NCBI GenBank assembly: GCA_028825055.1
Contig: JAPKAW010000041.1
Coordinates: 1-12,170, forward strand
Source: Flavobacteriales bacterium
GTDB lineage: Bacteria > Bacteroidota > Bacteroidia > Flavobacteriales_D > Sanyastnellaceae
DNA length: 12,170 bases
Direction of reading: 5' to 3'
A program made the translations under genes and the position numbers. Positions 6,342-12,170 of this stretch are shown here, one piece after another (the first letter of the stretch is position 1; every line of letters starts with the position of its first letter). The notes beneath the pieces were generated by a model, which saw only the letters and a program-made list of their open reading frames with translations, was not told the origin of the DNA and did no database searches.

Positions 6342-6372
6342 AAAGCTCCCCTTCTTGGACTTATCTCGAACC
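6307..6372 (+). repeat. 66-bp direct repeat, copy B (right of BspA-like gene)
   Basis: This is the second copy of the element at 4117-4181, in the same orientation about 2.19 kb away, starting at the terminator stem and ending at TATCTCGAACC. It differs from copy A by one inserted base and two substitutions around the hairpin loop, plus six transitions in the tail. Like copy A, it follows the stop codon of a plus-strand gene by about 46 bp. It ends 13 bp from the trhO stop codon. Confidence 0.8.
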
Positions 6373-6385
6373 TGAAAATTGACGC

Positions 6386-7477
6386 TTACGCTCCCGTAAT
6401 CTTACGGCCCTGAACACCAATAACACGTGTTCGGCCAGATTGGTCGTTGTCCTCGTGCATCCAATCCCGCAAACGGGCCTTGTTGAAAATGCGATTGACC
6501 TTTTTTTGGTCGCGACGTAATTCTTTTTGTTCTTCCTCAGGCAATTGGATGATGTCACAACAAGCTGTTCCGCACGTGCCCTTATAGGTCTTCGCGCACG
6601 TTGCGCATTGAATGAACAACAGGTTACAACCGACATTAAGGCAATTCGTGTGGTCATCCGAAGGTTCACCACATTGATGGCACTGGGCGATGACGTCGGG
6701 TGAAATCCGCTCAGCTCGTCGTTCATCGAACACAAAGTTTTTGCCGATGAAGCGGTTTTCCAGTCCTTGTTGGCGCACCTGGCGGGTGTATTCAATGATG
6801 CCTCCCTCGAGTTGATGCACGTTAGGAAAGCCTTTGTGCTTCAACCAAGCGGACGCCTTCTCACAGCGAATCCCTCCAGTACAGTACATCACAATGTTTT
6901 CCTCTTGCTTGCCCTCTAGCATTTCTTCGACGATGGAAATCTCATCCCGGAAGGTGTCCGAGTCTGGGGTAATCGCCCCTTTGAATTTACCCACCTCGCT
7001 CTCGTAATGGTTGCGCATGTCAATGAGGATGGTATCCTCTTTGGATGTCAATTCATTGAAGCCCTTGGCATCTAGGTGCACGCCTGTATCCCTCACATCA
7101 AACGACTCATCTTCCAATCCGTCGGCAACGATTTTCTCCCGAACCTTGATCGTCAACCGGAAAAAAGAGTGGCCGTCATCGACGGCTTCATTCAGACGAA
7201 TGCCCTCCAAGAATGAAATGCTATACAAATGTGTCTTGAAGTCATCGAAGAGGGCGGTCGGCACAGAGATCTGCGCGTTGATTCCTTCATGGGCGAGATA
7301 GGTTCGACCAAGGACGCCCGTGGCTTCCCAATGGATAAAAAGGTAGTCGCGGAAAAATGCGGGATTCAGAATGCGCGCATAGCAGTAAAAAGAAACGGTC
7401 GTCCGTTCCTCCTCGCCCGATTGCATCCGTTCAAGAAGCACTTTCCGATCGACCAAATTGCGCAGTTCTTGCTTCAT
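6386..7477 (-). CDS. trhO: Oxygen-dependent tRNA uridine-34 hydroxylase (rhodanese-like, UPF0176)
   Basis: TrhO (YceA in E. coli) makes 5-hydroxyuridine at the wobble position of tRNAs. The 363-residue product has the family's three-part layout: an N-terminal alpha/beta domain (about 25-115, with S-F-Y-C-Y-A and LAHEGINAQIS); a central rhodanese domain (about 130-235) whose active-site loop YCTGGIRCEKA carries Cys199 and the second conserved Cys205; and a cysteine-rich C-terminal part (Cys266, 269, 279, 284, 291, 294, 302, 306, 307) likely to bind metal. Length and motifs indicate an intact enzyme. I chose the ATG at 7477, since the frame extends upstream only to a GTG at 7492. A promoter-like box lies at 7533-7540. 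The gene converges with the BspA-like gene and shares its terminator. Confidence 0.93.
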   Translation of the reverse strand: MKQELRNLVDRKVLLERMQSGEEERTTVSFYCYARILNPAFFRDYLFIHWEATGVLGRTYLAHEGINAQISVPTALFDDFKTHLYSISFLEGIRLNEAVDDGHSFFRLTIKVREKIVADGLEDESFDVRDTGVHLDAKGFNELTSKEDTILIDMRNHYESEVGKFKGAITPDSDTFRDEISIVEEMLEGKQEENIVMYCTGGIRCEKASAWLKHKGFPNVHQLEGGIIEYTRQVRQQGLENRFIGKNFVFDERRAERISPDVIAQCHQCGEPSDDHTNCLNVGCNLLFIQCATCAKTYKGTCGTACCDIIQLPEEEQKELRRDQKKVNRIFNKARLRDWMHEDNDQSGRTRVIGVQGRKITGA

Positions 7478-7532
7478 GCGATTACAAGTCACAGGGGCCT
7501 CTCCAGCGCGGAGGGTCTCTCGATTAGAAACA

Positions 7533-7540
7533 CAAAGATA
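7533..7540 (-). promoter_or_regulatory. Bacteroidota-type -7 element upstream of trhO
   Basis: The minus strand reads TATCTTTG, an exact TAnnTTTG match, 55 bp before the trhO ATG. That spacing gives a leader of about 50 nt. No clear -33 TTG at the normal distance is visible, so confidence is moderate. Confidence 0.4.
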
Positions 7541-7563
7541 ACGTAGGTAAAAGAAGTGGCTCG

Positions 7564-7594
7564 TTGCATACCAAATAGCTCCATCTTACGTTTT
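7564..7594 (+). promoter_or_regulatory. Possible promoter of the small ORF at 7626
   Basis: TTG at 7564-7566 and TACGTTTT at 7587-7594 are separated by 20 bp. This fits the TTG-N19-21-TAnnTTTG spacing of Bacteroidota promoters with one mismatch in the last base. A transcript would start near 7600, about 25 nt before the ATG at 7626. It is arranged divergently from the trhO promoter. Confidence 0.4.
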
Positions 7595-7625
7595 GAATTG
7601 GAAGTCGCAATCGCCATCAATCACC

Positions 7626-7820
7626 ATGCTAGAACTCTGCAAAAATGTGTTGTCCCGAGTCTGTTTTGACCGCAAATTGTTTGCACGAGAATTGGCGAAA
7701 AGTGTCCGCTATTTAAAAGGGGATGAACTCAAGCAACTGCACGATTGGTGCCTCAAACAGTTCAGTCGTCGTTACCGCGAATTAATCGACAAGACCTTTC
7801 TTCAAGTCGGCGTGGCCTGA
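7626..7820 (+). CDS. Small conserved-looking basic protein (64 residues), function unknown
   Basis: The product begins M-L-E-L-C-K-N-V-L-S-R-V and is rich in Lys, Arg and Leu. It looks helical throughout, with no signal peptide or membrane segment. Its pattern (L-C-K-x-V-L-x-x-V-x-F-D...F-x-x-E-L-x-K-S-x-x-x-L-K-x-x-E-L-x-x-L-x-x-W-C) matches, from memory, a short protein widespread in Flavobacteriia that has no assigned function. The ATG at 7626 is preferred over one 33 bp upstream because it gives this family start and fits the promoter-like element. It converges with queG, whose stop is 10 bp away. The basic, helical character would fit nucleic-acid or ribosome association, but nothing in the sequence proves it. 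Confidence 0.6.
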   Translation: MLELCKNVLSRVCFDRKLFARELAKSVRYLKGDELKQLHDWCLKQFSRRYRELIDKTFLQVGVA

Positions 7821-7830
7821 CCTCGATTCC

Positions 7831-8778
7831 TTATGCACTGCCTGCTTTCCAGGCTTGGATATTCCGCAGCAGGCCTTCATAACCGGTCCGTTTGACTGGA
7901 CTCTTCTTAAAGACCTCTTTAAAAACCTCTTCGGTGAGGTCAAGCCAATCCGAGCGTTTCATCTCCAACACCGCCTCATGGGGCTCAAAAGCGGGCTCAT
8001 TGTGCTTGGTGGCATGCCGATTCCAAGGGCAGACTTCCTGGCAGATATCACAGCCAAACATCCAATCTCCCAGCTGTTTCGCAGCCGGCTCCGGAATGGC
8101 TCCGCGCAATTCGATGGTGTAGTAGCTAATGCACTTCGATCCGTCCACGACTTCAGGCTGGATGATGGCACCCGTTGGGCAAGCATCCAAGCAGCGCGTG
8201 CACGTCCCGCAGTGATCCGTGGTCGGCGCATCAGGTTCCAACTCAACGTCGATGATCAGCTCCGCAATGAAGAAATAACTTCCCATGGACTGGTTGAGCA
8301 ATAAACTGTTCTTACCCACCCAACCCAATCCGCTTTTCGCCGCCCAAGCCCGTTCATGCACGGGCGCAGAATCCACAAAAACACGCCCTTCGACAGCGCC
8401 CCATTCTTGCTGCATGGCGTTCATCAAATCCTTTAGCTTTCGCTTCAATACGAAATGGTAATCCTCACCGAGTGCATAGCTCGCAATTCGAGGAACATCC
8501 GGTGCTTCCGCTCGATCTGGATTGTGGTAGTTAAAGAGCAAACTCACCACGGTCTTTGCACCGGGAACTAGCTTCCGTGGATCCAACCTCAGATCCATGT
8601 TTCGCTCCAAGTAAGCCATTTCTCCAGCATACCCACGGCTTAACCACATTTCAAGCCGATCGGCTTCTTCTTCCAAGAATGCTGCGCGCGAAACTCCTGC
8701 TTGTGCAAATCCCAGCGACTTGGCTTCTTGGACCAACCACTGTTTCCTAGTCGATGCAACGTGATCGGCTCTGCTCAT
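7831..8778 (-). CDS. queG: Epoxyqueuosine reductase
   Basis: QueG carries out the last step of queuosine synthesis, reducing epoxyqueuosine at position 34 of tRNAs with GUN anticodons, using cobalamin and two [4Fe-4S] clusters. The 315-residue product has the N-terminal cobalamin-binding reductase domain with the catalytic-site motif VDSAPVHERAWA (Asp136) and SGLGWVGKNSLL (149-160). The ferredoxin-like part follows: CGTCTRCLDACP (Cys190, 193, 196, 200), then Cys216 and FGCDICQEVCPW (Cys243, 246, 250). All eight cluster cysteines are present. It is shorter than the ~380-residue E. coli form, lacking most of the C-terminal HEAT-repeat extension, which is common in other phyla. It starts 2 bp after the ruvB stop and is almost certainly co-transcribed with it. 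Confidence 0.95.
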   Translation of the reverse strand: MSRADHVASTRKQWLVQEAKSLGFAQAGVSRAAFLEEEADRLEMWLSRGYAGEMAYLERNMDLRLDPRKLVPGAKTVVSLLFNYHNPDRAEAPDVPRIASYALGEDYHFVLKRKLKDLMNAMQQEWGAVEGRVFVDSAPVHERAWAAKSGLGWVGKNSLLLNQSMGSYFFIAELIIDVELEPDAPTTDHCGTCTRCLDACPTGAIIQPEVVDGSKCISYYTIELRGAIPEPAAKQLGDWMFGCDICQEVCPWNRHATKHNEPAFEPHEAVLEMKRSDWLDLTEEVFKEVFKKSPVKRTGYEGLLRNIQAWKAGSA

Positions 8779-8780
8779 GG

Positions 8781-9809
8781 CTATTCAACAAACAGCGAAC
8801 CCGATCCAGATTGCGGTCGTCGACCCAGGTGCTCATAGGCCGCTGCTGTTGCTTGGCGTCCTCGTGGAGTACGCACCAAAAGTCCTTCTTGGATCAAGAA
8901 TGGTTCGTAAACTTCCTCCAGCGTACCCGGGTTTTCACCAATCGCCGTCGCAATCGTAGTTGCTCCGACAGGACCTCCCTTGAACTTGTCGATGATGGCC
9001 AACAATATCCGGTTGTCCATCTCATCCAAGCCCTTGCGATCTACGTGCAAAGCATCGAGCGCGTACTCCGTAATCTTCTGGTCAATGACGCCATCTCCCT
9101 TGATTTCCGCAAAGTCACGCACTCGGCGCAGAAGGGCATTCGCAATTCGAGGGGTGCCCCGGCTGCGCGATGCAATTTCATAAGCTGCTGAATGTTCTAT
9201 GGGAATATTGAGAATGCCTGAGCTCCGCTGCACGATATCAGTCAGCGTTTTTGAATCATAGTACTGCAGCCGCAAGTTGATCCCGAAACGCGCCCGCAAT
9301 GGAGCCGTTAGCAATCCTGAGCGCGTGGTCGCCCCAATCAGGGTGAACGGATGCAGTTCTATTTGAACAGTTCTCGCATTCGGTCCTGAATCGATAACCA
9401 AATCGATGCGATAATCCTCCATAGCGCTGTAGAGATACTCCTCGACCACAGGCGATAAACGATGAATCTCATCAATGAACAGTACATCGTTCGGCTCCAA
9501 GTTGGTCAGCAACCCCGCCAAGTCACCAGGCTTATCCAACACAGGTCCCGACGTCGTTCGAACGGCTACGTTCAGTTCATTCGCAACAATGTTGGCAAGC
9601 GTTGTCTTACCCAAACCTGGAGGCCCATGTAGGAGCATGTGGTCCAAAGCCTCACCTCTCTTGACCGCCGCTTGGACAAACACCTCCAAGTTTTCCATCG
9701 CCGCTTTCTGGCCCGTAAAGTCATCAAAGCGCGCCGGTCTCAGGACGCGATCTAAATCACCATCCGACGGCTGCTCAGCTTCATCACGTAAATCAAAATC
9801 CTCGGTCAT
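8781..9809 (-). CDS. ruvB: Holliday junction branch migration ATPase RuvB
   Basis: RuvB is the AAA+ motor that drives branch migration of Holliday junctions with RuvA. The 342-residue product shows the whole family signature: the N-terminal L-R-P-x-x-F-D-D-F-x-G-Q segment; Walker A GPPGLGKT (62-69); Walker B FIDEIHRL (111-118, DEIH at 113-116); sensor I ATTRSG (160-165); probable arginine finger in LRARFG (171-176); sensor II GTPRIAN (218-224); and the winged-helix domain ending in RTPRGRQAT (313-321). I chose ATG 9809, which gives the usual start just before the conserved region; the frame extends upstream through non-homologous sequence into the preceding terminator. The gap from ctaD is 83 bp and contains that terminator, so ruvB needs its own promoter or leaky read-through. 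queG follows 2 bp downstream. Confidence 0.96.
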   Translation of the reverse strand: MTEDFDLRDEAEQPSDGDLDRVLRPARFDDFTGQKAAMENLEVFVQAAVKRGEALDHMLLHGPPGLGKTTLANIVANELNVAVRTTSGPVLDKPGDLAGLLTNLEPNDVLFIDEIHRLSPVVEEYLYSAMEDYRIDLVIDSGPNARTVQIELHPFTLIGATTRSGLLTAPLRARFGINLRLQYYDSKTLTDIVQRSSGILNIPIEHSAAYEIASRSRGTPRIANALLRRVRDFAEIKGDGVIDQKITEYALDALHVDRKGLDEMDNRILLAIIDKFKGGPVGATTIATAIGENPGTLEEVYEPFLIQEGLLVRTPRGRQATAAAYEHLGRRPQSGSGSLFVE

Positions 9810-9835
9810 GGTCGCAAGGTAATTCCGTCTGAGCA

Positions 9836-9873
9836 CAAAAAAGCCCTGATCGGATGTTCCAATCAGGGCTTTT
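9836..9873 (-). terminator. Rho-independent terminator after ctaD
   Basis: The 12-bp perfect inverted repeat AAAAGCCCTGAT / ATCAGGGCTTTT (9839-9850 and 9862-9873) has an 11-base loop. On the minus strand the stem is followed by a run of six Ts, and it starts 20 bp after the ctaD stop. It separates ctaC-ctaD from ruvB-queG. Confidence 0.85.
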
Positions 9874-9892
9874 CTCACAATTGAGATTGTGT

Positions 9893-11650
9893 TCAATGCA
9901 TTACTTCACCATCCAGTGGAGGGGTCGTCTGCACTACAAAGTCTTCCTCGTGCACCGGGTTCGAGTAATCGTAAGCCCAACGGTGAACGATCGGAAGTGG
10001 GCCATCCCAATTTCCGTGAACATGTTTTACTGGCGTGGTCCATTCCAATGTGTTGGATTTCCAAGGATTCTGAACTGCCTTTTGACCGTATCGGATGCTA
10101 TAGAAGAAGTTGAACAAGAAGAACAACTGTCCAATGGCTCCAACGATCGCGAACGTTGAAATGATGGGCTGAAGATCCTGTACACCATTCAAGAATTCAA
10201 AATTCGAGTATTCGTAGTACCTCCGCGGAGCCCCTGCGATGCCCACAAAGTGCATCGGGAAGAACACGCCATAACCGGCAACAATGGTGATCCAGAAGTG
10301 CACAAAGCCCAACTTGTTGTTCATCATCCGTCCAAACATCTTCGGGAACCAATGGTAAACACCTGCGAGCATTCCAAAGATGGCAGACATGCCCATCACG
10401 ATGTGGAAGTGAGCGACGACGAAATACGTGTCATGAACGTTCACGTCCAACGCCGAATCCGCCAAAATGATTCCAGTCAATCCACCGGTAACAAACGTGC
10501 TCACCAAGCCAATACTAAAGAGCATAGCGGGGGAGAAACGGATGTTTCCTTTCCAGAGCGTGGTGATGTAGTTGAATGCCTTGACCGCTGAAGGAATGGC
10601 AATAAGCAACGTTGTAAAAACGAATACAGAACCAATGAACGGATTCATCCCGGTGACAAACATGTGGTGTCCCCATACAATGAAGCTGAGGAAGCCGATG
10701 CCTAGGAGTGAGCCGACCATCGCCTTGTACCCAAAGATTGGTTTCCGTGCATTCGTTGCAATGACCTCTGAGCTAATACCCAAAGCTGGTAACAAAACAA
10801 TGTACACCTCAGGGTGACCCAAGAACCAGAATAAGTGCTGGTACAAGATTGGGCTTCCGCCTGTCACATCCAACGCCTCTCCACCAATGAAGATATCAGA
10901 CAAGTAGAACGCTGTTCCCATGGACCGGTCCATCAACAATAAAACGACTGCTGACACCAAAACCGGGAAACTCAAAACACCGAGAATCGCTGTAACCATG
11001 AAGGCCCAGATCGTCAACGGAAGCCGTGTCATGGTCATGCCTTTCGTTCGCAGATTGATGATGGTTACCACGTAGTTCAATCCGCCCAATAGCGAACTCA
11101 CAACAAACAATATCATGGACATCAACCACAATGTCATACCGGTACCAGAGCCTGGCATCGCTTGCGGCAAAGCGCTCAACGGTGGGTAAACCGTCCATCC
11201 TCCCGAAGCCGCTCCTCCCTCAACAAAGAGCGAGAAGATCATAATAACACTCGAAAAGAAGAAGAACCAATAGCTCAGCATATTCAAGAAACCGGACGCC
11301 ATATCACGTGCGCCGATTTGCAATGGAATGAGCAAGTTGGAGAATGTCCCTGACAACCCTCCGGTCAACACGAAGAAGACCATGATGGTACCGTGAATCG
11401 TAACGAGAGCGAGGTAAGCATTGCGATCCAAAACTCCGCCAGGCGCCCATTTCCCTAAGAATGTTTCCAAGATGGAAAAGCTCTCGCCTGGCCATCCCAA
11501 TTGAAGTCGAAAGAAAACTGATAGCATAACCGCAACAACTCCCATCACAATGGCTGTGACCAAGAATTGTTTGGAGATCATCTTGTGATCTTGCGAGAAA
11601 ACGTACTTCGAGATGAAGCTCTCTTCGTGGTGGTGTGCGTGATCGCCCAT
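9893..11650 (-). CDS. ctaD: Cytochrome c oxidase subunit I (aa3-type)
   Basis: This is the catalytic subunit of the terminal oxidase, holding heme a, heme a3 and CuB, which reduces O2 to water and pumps protons. The 585-residue protein has about 12 membrane helices and all metal ligands: His86 (heme a, in TIHGTIM), His279 with Tyr283 (GHPEVY, the cross-linked CuB pair), His328 and His329 (WGHHMF), His414 (heme a3) and His416 (heme a) in VVAHFHIVMG. The proton pathways are of A1 type: Asn105/Asp116/Asn123 for the D-channel, Glu281 in HPEVY, and Lys357 (IPSAVKAF) for the K-channel. The histidine-rich N-terminus (MGDHAHHHEE) is usual in Bacteroidota. It starts 2 bp after the ctaC stop, indicating coupling, and is followed by a strong terminator. 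Confidence 0.97.
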   Translation of the reverse strand: MGDHAHHHEESFISKYVFSQDHKMISKQFLVTAIVMGVVAVMLSVFFRLQLGWPGESFSILETFLGKWAPGGVLDRNAYLALVTIHGTIMVFFVLTGGLSGTFSNLLIPLQIGARDMASGFLNMLSYWFFFFSSVIMIFSLFVEGGAASGGWTVYPPLSALPQAMPGSGTGMTLWLMSMILFVVSSLLGGLNYVVTIINLRTKGMTMTRLPLTIWAFMVTAILGVLSFPVLVSAVVLLLMDRSMGTAFYLSDIFIGGEALDVTGGSPILYQHLFWFLGHPEVYIVLLPALGISSEVIATNARKPIFGYKAMVGSLLGIGFLSFIVWGHHMFVTGMNPFIGSVFVFTTLLIAIPSAVKAFNYITTLWKGNIRFSPAMLFSIGLVSTFVTGGLTGIILADSALDVNVHDTYFVVAHFHIVMGMSAIFGMLAGVYHWFPKMFGRMMNNKLGFVHFWITIVAGYGVFFPMHFVGIAGAPRRYYEYSNFEFLNGVQDLQPIISTFAIVGAIGQLFFLFNFFYSIRYGQKAVQNPWKSNTLEWTTPVKHVHGNWDGPLPIVHRWAYDYSNPVHEEDFVVQTTPPLDGEVMH

Positions 11651-11652
11651 GA

Positions 11653-12170
11653 TTAAAGGGATGCCGTTATGTTTTCACTAGCAACCTCTGAGGTTGCTTT
11701 CTCTGTTTCAGATTCTTCTTCTCCTTCCTTGACCAAGAACGGGTCTTGTTCATTCAACCAAGCATCATAAGCCTCTTGAGACTCAATGACAATTTTCATT
11801 TGCATGTTGAAGTGCGCTGCGCCACAAACTTTATTGCAAAGCAATACATAATCGAAGTCCGGGTCGTTCAATATCAACCGCATCGAATCTGTCGAAATAA
11901 TCGGCGTCATTTTAAACCGTGTTGGAACACCCGGGACCGAATTCATTTGTGTTCGGAAATGAGGCATATACGCTGAGTGAATAACATCGCGTGAACGGAA
12001 TACGAACTCCACTTCACGTCCGATTGGTAAATGGAATTCCCCTTTTACGATTCGGTCATCACGCCCTGCATCCCACGCACTCAACTCTCCATCAAAATTG
12101 AACTCGCCTATTTCCATGATGCGCGTACGATGCCGCTTCAATCGGTACAATTTGTCTTCCTTCGCTTCAT
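11653..12170 (-). CDS. ctaC: Cytochrome c oxidase subunit II, 3' part (5' end outside window)
   Basis: The frame is open to the right edge, so only the last 171 residues are seen and the N-terminal membrane hairpin lies outside. The visible part is the periplasmic cupredoxin domain: W-D-A-G-R-D-D leading to S-R-D-V-I-H-S-A-Y-M-P-H-F (CuA histidine), then CNKVCGAAHFNMQM, which supplies the two cysteines, the second histidine and the methionine of the CuA centre. The residue between the cysteines that is Glu in mitochondrial and proteobacterial forms is Lys here. It binds through its backbone carbonyl, so CuA should still form, and N-K-x-C is common in Bacteroidota. The protein ends in an acidic, Glu/Ser-rich tail of about 25 residues, probably disordered. 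The gene is 2 bp from ctaD. Confidence 0.95.
   Translation of the reverse strand, partial: EAKEDKLYRLKRHRTRIMEIGEFNFDGELSAWDAGRDDRIVKGEFHLPIGREVEFVFRSRDVIHSAYMPHFRTQMNSVPGVPTRFKMTPIISTDSMRLILNDPDFDYVLLCNKVCGAAHFNMQMKIVIESQEAYDAWLNEQDPFLVKEGEEESETEKATSEVASENITASL

Noticed and set aside
4117..6372. Integron attC sites
   Set aside because: The repeats follow genes and contain a hairpin, but the palindrome covers only the first 25 bp, is followed by a T-tract like a terminator, and shows no GTTRRRY/RYYYAAC core pair. No integrase is visible.
6361..6795. 144-codon minus-strand frame inside trhO
   Set aside because: Out-of-frame shadow of trhO with no recognisable domain; trhO carries the intact catalytic motif.
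7840..7854. Small hairpin GCCTG/CAGGC near the queG-small ORF junction as a terminator
   Set aside because: The stem is only 5 bp, lies inside the queG coding end and has no T-run on either strand.
11800..11835. Lys instead of Glu in the CuA loop as a sign of a non-functional subunit II
   Set aside because: That position binds copper through its backbone carbonyl, and all side-chain ligands (Cys, Cys, His, Met) are present. The variant is common in the phylum.

Overview
The window comes from a member of the Bacteroidota, most likely a marine or aquatic Flavobacteriales-type lineage with moderate GC content. The evidence is a secreted hydrolase ending in a type IX secretion (T9SS type A) sorting domain, a repeat surface protein with a SprB-like module, promoter-like elements of the Bacteroidota TAnnTTTG type, and housekeeping proteins whose variants are typical of the phylum. 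No rRNA, tRNA, CRISPR array, transposase or phage gene was seen.

Layout. Positions 1-1379 (+) hold the 3' part of a MacB/FtsX-type ABC permease, overlapping by 4 bp a DUF3299-like exported protein. Positions 1436-2575 (+) encode a secreted chlorophyllase/cutinase-like alpha/beta hydrolase with a T9SS tail. It converges, 9 bp apart, with tag (3-methyladenine DNA glycosylase I, -). Positions 3386-4075 (+) carry two tandem DoxX-like four-helix membrane proteins ending in a strong terminator. Positions 4347-6260 (+) encode a BspA/DUF285 25-residue-repeat surface protein. Then come trhO (tRNA U34 hydroxylase, -), a small 64-residue conserved-looking protein (+), and a continuous minus-strand block: ctaC (partial), ctaD, terminator, ruvB, queG.

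How genes work together. ctaC-ctaD encode subunits II and I of an aa3-type cytochrome c oxidase, 2 bp apart. ruvB-queG are also 2 bp apart and co-directional, although their functions are unrelated (Holliday junction migration; queuosine synthesis). trhO and queG both act on the wobble base U34/G34 of tRNAs but are separate transcription units here. The ABC permease and DUF3299-like protein look translationally coupled and probably belong to one export system whose ATPase lies upstream of the window.

The most unusual feature is that the BspA-like gene is bracketed by two direct copies of a 65/66-bp element (4117-4181 and 6307-6372, about 86% identical). Each copy begins with a terminator hairpin and sits 40-50 bp after a plus-strand stop codon. 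The gene itself has near-identical internal 75-bp repeats, G7 and G8 tracts in its coding sequence, and no recognisable T9SS sorting domain. Together these suggest a cassette-like or rapidly evolving surface-protein locus. I found no convincing complete novel defence or mobile system in the window.
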